Below, one piece after another: positions 61,108 to 64,000 of a DNA stretch of 64,000 bases. Below the pieces are notes generated by a model. The model ran no database searches. It had not been told where the DNA came from and worked only from the letters and a program-made list of their open reading frames with translations. Within the stretch, counting starts at the first letter, position 1. Each line of letters starts with the position of its first letter. A program made the translations under genes and the position numbers. Source of the DNA: Phaeodactylibacter xiamenensis (GTDB taxonomy: Bacteria > Bacteroidota > Bacteroidia > Chitinophagales > Saprospiraceae); assembly GCF_000759025.1 (NCBI RefSeq), contig NZ_JPOS01000039.1:124001-188000 (forward strand), written 5' to 3'.

Positions 61108-61761
61108 ATGGCAAAAAAACAACATTTTAATTTAAGGTGGAAGATCGCGCAATGGGCGGAAATCCGTTGGTGGAAGCGCTATTTGTCGGAAAAAATGCCG
61201 GAAGATTACCTGGCGCAGAAAGCCGCTTACTGGCAGCGGGTAATGAAAGAGCTGGGCATTGCCGTGCCGCCGGGCAGTACGGTGCTCGATGCTGGTTGTG
61301 GGCCGGCGGGCATTTTTATGGTGCTCGATGGGGCAGCCGTCACCGCTGTAGACCCTCTTTTGGAACGTTATCAGGCACTGCCGCATTTTCAGCCTGCACG
61401 GTATACCGGTGCCACCTTTCGGCAAATGGCGCTGGAGGACCTCTCGGAGGAGGCGATGTACGACTACGTTTTCTGCCTCAACGTCATTAATCACGTTGCA
61501 GATATGCCATTAGCCCTGCTACGGTTGCGGCAAGCGCTCAAGCCTGATGGAACCTGCTGGCTTTCCGTAGACGCACACCACTATCCGATATTGCAACCGG
61601 TTTTTGCTGCAATTCCCGGAGATGTGCTGCACCCACATCAACACACCCTGCCTCAGTACGAAACACAGGTGAAAAGAGCAGGCTTCAGCATCTTACGCAG
61701 ACAACTCCTAAAGCCCGGCGGCTTATTCGATTACTGGGTCTTTGAGCTGAAAAAAGCTTAG
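61108..61761 (+). CDS. SAM-dependent methyltransferase
   Basis: A 217-residue class I methyltransferase. The SAM motif is TVLDAGCGPAGIFMVLDGA, with VTAVDPLLERYQALP as the second strand and MYDYVFCLNVINHVADMPLALLRLRQALKPDG as motifs II and III. The substrate cannot be told. It starts 56 bases from the divergent Smr gene. Confidence 0.9.
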   Translation: MAKKQHFNLRWKIAQWAEIRWWKRYLSEKMPEDYLAQKAAYWQRVMKELGIAVPPGSTVLDAGCGPAGIFMVLDGAAVTAVDPLLERYQALPHFQPARYTGATFRQMALEDLSEEAMYDYVFCLNVINHVADMPLALLRLRQALKPDGTCWLSVDAHHYPILQPVFAAIPGDVLHPHQHTLPQYETQVKRAGFSILRRQLLKPGGLFDYWVFELKKA

Positions 61762-61921
61762 ACTGTGTTGGGATTTCACCCTTTGGGCTGCATTTGCCAA
61801 ATTTTATCCTGCACTTCGTTGCTCTTCAGTCGCTTAGCTCAGGCTAGGCTCCCTCATCGCGCCTTGTTCAGAATAAAATTTGACTTCATTCGCTCCAAAA
61901 GCGAATTCCCAACGCAGTCTT
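61760..61921. repeat. Long imperfect palindrome, MITE- or REP-like
   Basis: The outer arms AGACTGTGTTGGGA and its near-complement TCCCAACGCAGTCT continue inwards with CAAATTTTAT and ATAAAATTTG, giving about 50-base arms around a 60-base centre. No gene is inside. It overlaps the stop codon of the small minus-strand gene and could fold as a transcript end. Such elements are often multicopy; no second copy is apparent in this window. Confidence 0.75.
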
Positions 61922-62069
61922 AACAATCCGGGCATTTCTTGCACCGCTTCCCTTTCTTGTACTTTTTACAGCACTTTTTCTTCTTCTTCGCCTCCACAAT
62001 GGGGAGTGGAAATGGCATACGTACTGCAGTTGGATCGGCATCAGTCCGGTTGGTCGATCTTCTGGTCAT
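61920..62069 (-). CDS. Small Lys/Cys-rich protein
   Basis: A 49-residue frame from ATG 62069 to TAA 61920: an N-terminal MTRRSTNRTDADPTAV part, a PFPLPIVE stretch, then KKKKKCCKKYKKGKRCKKC and PDC at the end. Five Cys in a basic tail suggest metal or nucleic-acid binding, or a cysteine-rich surface peptide; I do not know the function. The composition (AAG/AAA runs broken by regular Cys) is unlikely by chance. Confidence 0.6.
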   Translation of the reverse strand: MTRRSTNRTDADPTAVRMPFPLPIVEAKKKKKCCKKYKKGKRCKKCPDC

Positions 62070-62432
62070 GGCTTTTGCTTGTTGATAGAATGAATCGTTA
62101 GTTTTATTTAGACAAATTTAAAATAAGCTGGTTCTAAAATGGAATGACGAATGTCACCTTTTTTGTCATGGGAGTGCCATAAAAAATAACTGCAAGTCAG
62201 GGCATGGATTTTAAGATTGTTAAGTCTTGTAAAATAGGAGTTTAGGGGTGTTTTATTGGTGGGTTAAGTTGTAAGTCAAGCCATGATGAATATCAACGGT
62301 ACTTGGTATGGAAGCCCCAATCCCTAATTTTGACTATCCGAATTTTAATTGGCAATAGTTTTTCTGCGTAGCCTAAAATTTTAGCTAAGGCGTCGCTATT
62401 GCCTGATTGTTCTAACCGAAAGAGAAAAGACC
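62070..62432. other. Intergenic stretch before the TonB receptor
   Basis: AT-rich; no gene seen. It holds the upstream region of the receptor and of the small minus-strand gene. Confidence 0.4.
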
Positions 62433-64000
62433 ATGTTTATGAAACGACTGTTTACCCTTGCAGTCCTGGTATTGCTATGCCTGTCGGCATGGGCGCAAAC
62501 CGGGCAAATTTTCGGTGTAGTCACCGATGACCTTACCAATGAGCCGCTGATCGGCGCCAATATTTTGATTGAGGGATCCTCTGTCGGGACGTCCACAGAT
62601 GAAGATGGGCGTTACCTCGTCAACGTCAAACCGGGGACTTATACGATTGTGGTATCTTATGTGAGTTATCAGCCTTCCAAAGCCACTGTGCGTGTAGCGG
62701 AAGGCGGGCAGGTGGAGCAGGATTTCGCCATGACTGCCGGTGGGATTATCGGTAGCGAGGTGGTGGTGTCTGGTTCCAAGCGCCCTGAAAAGCTGGTGGA
62801 AAGCCCGGCGACGATCGAAACCATCTTCGCCCGGCAAATCCAGGAATATGCGGGTAACCCTGCGGAACTGATTGCCCGTCAGAAGGGGGTGGATTACTTC
62901 CGGGCAGGTATTGCCACTCCGGCCTTCAACATCCGGGGCTTCAACTCTAACTTTAACGCTAAGAACCTTCAGGTGACTGATGGGCGGTACTCCACGCTGA
63001 TTGCTACCGGCCTGCCTTTTGGCCCGCTGAACACCACCATCAAAGAAGATATTGAGCGGGTGGAGGTCGTGCTAGGCCCCAATGCGACCATGTATGGCCC
63101 CAATGCCCACAATGGATTGCTCAATATTGTGACCAAGGACCCCCGTACCTCCGAGGGGACGACGATCACGCTTAATGGAGGCGTCAGCGGCGATGGCGAC
63201 CCGCTCTACTCAGTGCGCCTGCGGCACGCCAACAAAGTGAATGACAAGTTTGCCTACAAAATAATGGGCGAGTACTCCGCCGCTACGGAATTCGAATGGG
63301 CGGACTCTATTTTCATCGACCGGCTCGACGCCAAGGGCAATTTACGCGGCACACCGGAGTATGAAGGCCCCGATGGCATTGCCGAAGGGTATGAAGAGCT
63401 GGAGCTTGACCGGGGCATTGACTTCACGAGACTGGAAGGCGCCCTGTATTATACGCCGACAAACGATCTTGAATTCATTTTTAACACTGGCTACAGCAAC
63501 AGCAATTACCTTTCCCCAACCAACGTGGGCCGGAATCAGATCATCGACTGGCAGGTTTACTTTGCGCAAGCCCGGGTGAATTACAAGAATTTCTTCGCCC
63601 AGTTTTACTACACCGGCAGTAGCACCGACGATACGTATTCTATTGACGACCGCACCAAGCGTTATTACACGGGTATTGACCTGGCAGGCCTGAGTGACGA
63701 AGAGGCCCGTGGGGACTACTCTTACGAAACGGGGGCGCTTTTTCAGGATGCCTCCAGCCGTTCCAATGCGGAGATTCAGTACAACGAAAATTTTGGTGGA
63801 CTGGAGCTGATTGCCGGTGCGCAGTGGCAACAAGACCGCGCCAATTCCAACGGCACCTACCTCATTGAGAATGAGTTTAATCCGTTTTGGGATGGCGATA
63901 ATATCGTCGTCAATCAGTACGGTGCCTATGCGCACCTGACCTACAACTTCGGTGGCGGGTTTAAAGCAATTGGCGCCGCCCGCTATGATTACCACGATGT
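62433..64000 (+). CDS. TonB-dependent receptor (3' end missing)
   Basis: About 522 residues are present before the window ends. MFMKRLFTLAVLVLLCLSAWAQ is a signal peptide. A carboxypeptidase-regulatory-like domain follows (GVVTDDLTNEPLIGANILIEG to VVSYVSYQPSKATV), then the plug domain with AELIARQKGVDYFRAGIATPAFNIRGFNS, IERVEVVLGPNATMYGPNAHNGLLNIVTKDP, and the start of the beta-barrel. It imports a large or scarce ligand across the outer membrane using TonB energy. No SusD or siderophore gene is visible, so the ligand is unknown. The second ATG (62439) is also possible. Confidence 0.95.
   Translation, partial: MFMKRLFTLAVLVLLCLSAWAQTGQIFGVVTDDLTNEPLIGANILIEGSSVGTSTDEDGRYLVNVKPGTYTIVVSYVSYQPSKATVRVAEGGQVEQDFAMTAGGIIGSEVVVSGSKRPEKLVESPATIETIFARQIQEYAGNPAELIARQKGVDYFRAGIATPAFNIRGFNSNFNAKNLQVTDGRYSTLIATGLPFGPLNTTIKEDIERVEVVLGPNATMYGPNAHNGLLNIVTKDPRTSEGTTITLNGGVSGDGDPLYSVRLRHANKVNDKFAYKIMGEYSAATEFEWADSIFIDRLDAKGNLRGTPEYEGPDGIAEGYEELELDRGIDFTRLEGALYYTPTNDLEFIFNTGYSNSNYLSPTNVGRNQIIDWQVYFAQARVNYKNFFAQFYYTGSSTDDTYSIDDRTKRYYTGIDLAGLSDEEARGDYSYETGALFQDASSRSNAEIQYNENFGGLELIAGAQWQQDRANSNGTYLIENEFNPFWDGDNIVVNQYGAYAHLTYNFGGGFKAIGAARYDYHD

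Overview
The window is chromosomal DNA of a Bacteroidota bacterium, most likely from the Saprospiria/Lewinella side of the phylum. The evidence is a GldC gliding protein, a DUF4249 lipoprotein, a secreted metalloprotease ending in a type IX secretion (T9SS) sorting domain, a SusC-like TonB receptor, many short-signal lipoproteins and few Shine-Dalgarno sites. Genus-level placement is inference.

Layout. 1-11.7 kb: yaaA (partial), a DUF1573 protein, a fused 2-oxoacid dehydrogenase E1, gamma-glutamyltransferase, a lipoprotein, a copper-type P-ATPase, DUF4249, a TIP30-like oxidoreductase, gldC. 11.7-12.6 kb: the small SRP RNA and a transaldolase-like aldolase. 12.5-14.1 kb: a scar made of two truncated histidine kinases and an IS5-type element without target duplication. 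14.1-25.7 kb: uridine phosphorylase, an ArsC-like protein, a TPR histidine kinase with two frameshifts, hemF, two tandem paralogous lipoproteins, a LuxE-like acyl-protein synthetase, a saccharopine-dehydrogenase-like enzyme, a DHFR-like reductase, MoeB-rhodanese, an unknown protein and a lactonase. 25.7-33.5 kb: a 2-hydroxyacid dehydrogenase, an H-NOX/HNOBA-kinase nitric-oxide sensing pair, a CAP protein, a subtilase, a di-haem peroxidase and a DUF3299 lipoprotein. 33.5-45 kb: rplT-rpmI-infC, clpC, a STAS protein, ribonuclease Z, a Crp/Fnr regulator, a matrixin-like protease, dinB and a HAD phosphatase.

45.06-59.6 kb is the most interesting part. A tRNA-Lys gene is followed 14.4 kb later by a 29-bp near-copy of its 3' end and the start of its terminator, so the segment looks like a tRNA-targeted island, though no integrase is visible. 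It carries a 49-repeat CRISPR array and a complete type I operon (cas6-cas5-cas3-cas8-cas7-cas4-cas1-cas2), whose effector proteins most resemble the I-B-like subtype of Porphyromonas gingivalis. It also carries a Uma2 nuclease gene wedged between cas2 and the array leader, a decayed second cas2 beside the leader, a CRISPR-repeat-like sequence in the cas6 promoter region (a candidate crRNA-like regulator), a DUF433/DUF5615 toxin-antitoxin-like pair and a WYL regulator. Repeat fragments past the WYL gene suggest an old array end there. The repeat ends in ATTGAAAC on the minus strand, and the two variant repeats lie at the left end. Both facts place the leader on the right and transcription leftward.

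59.6-64 kb: a DUF2027-Smr protein, a methyltransferase, a 160-bp palindromic element, a tiny Lys/Cys-rich protein and the start of a TonB-dependent receptor running off the end.
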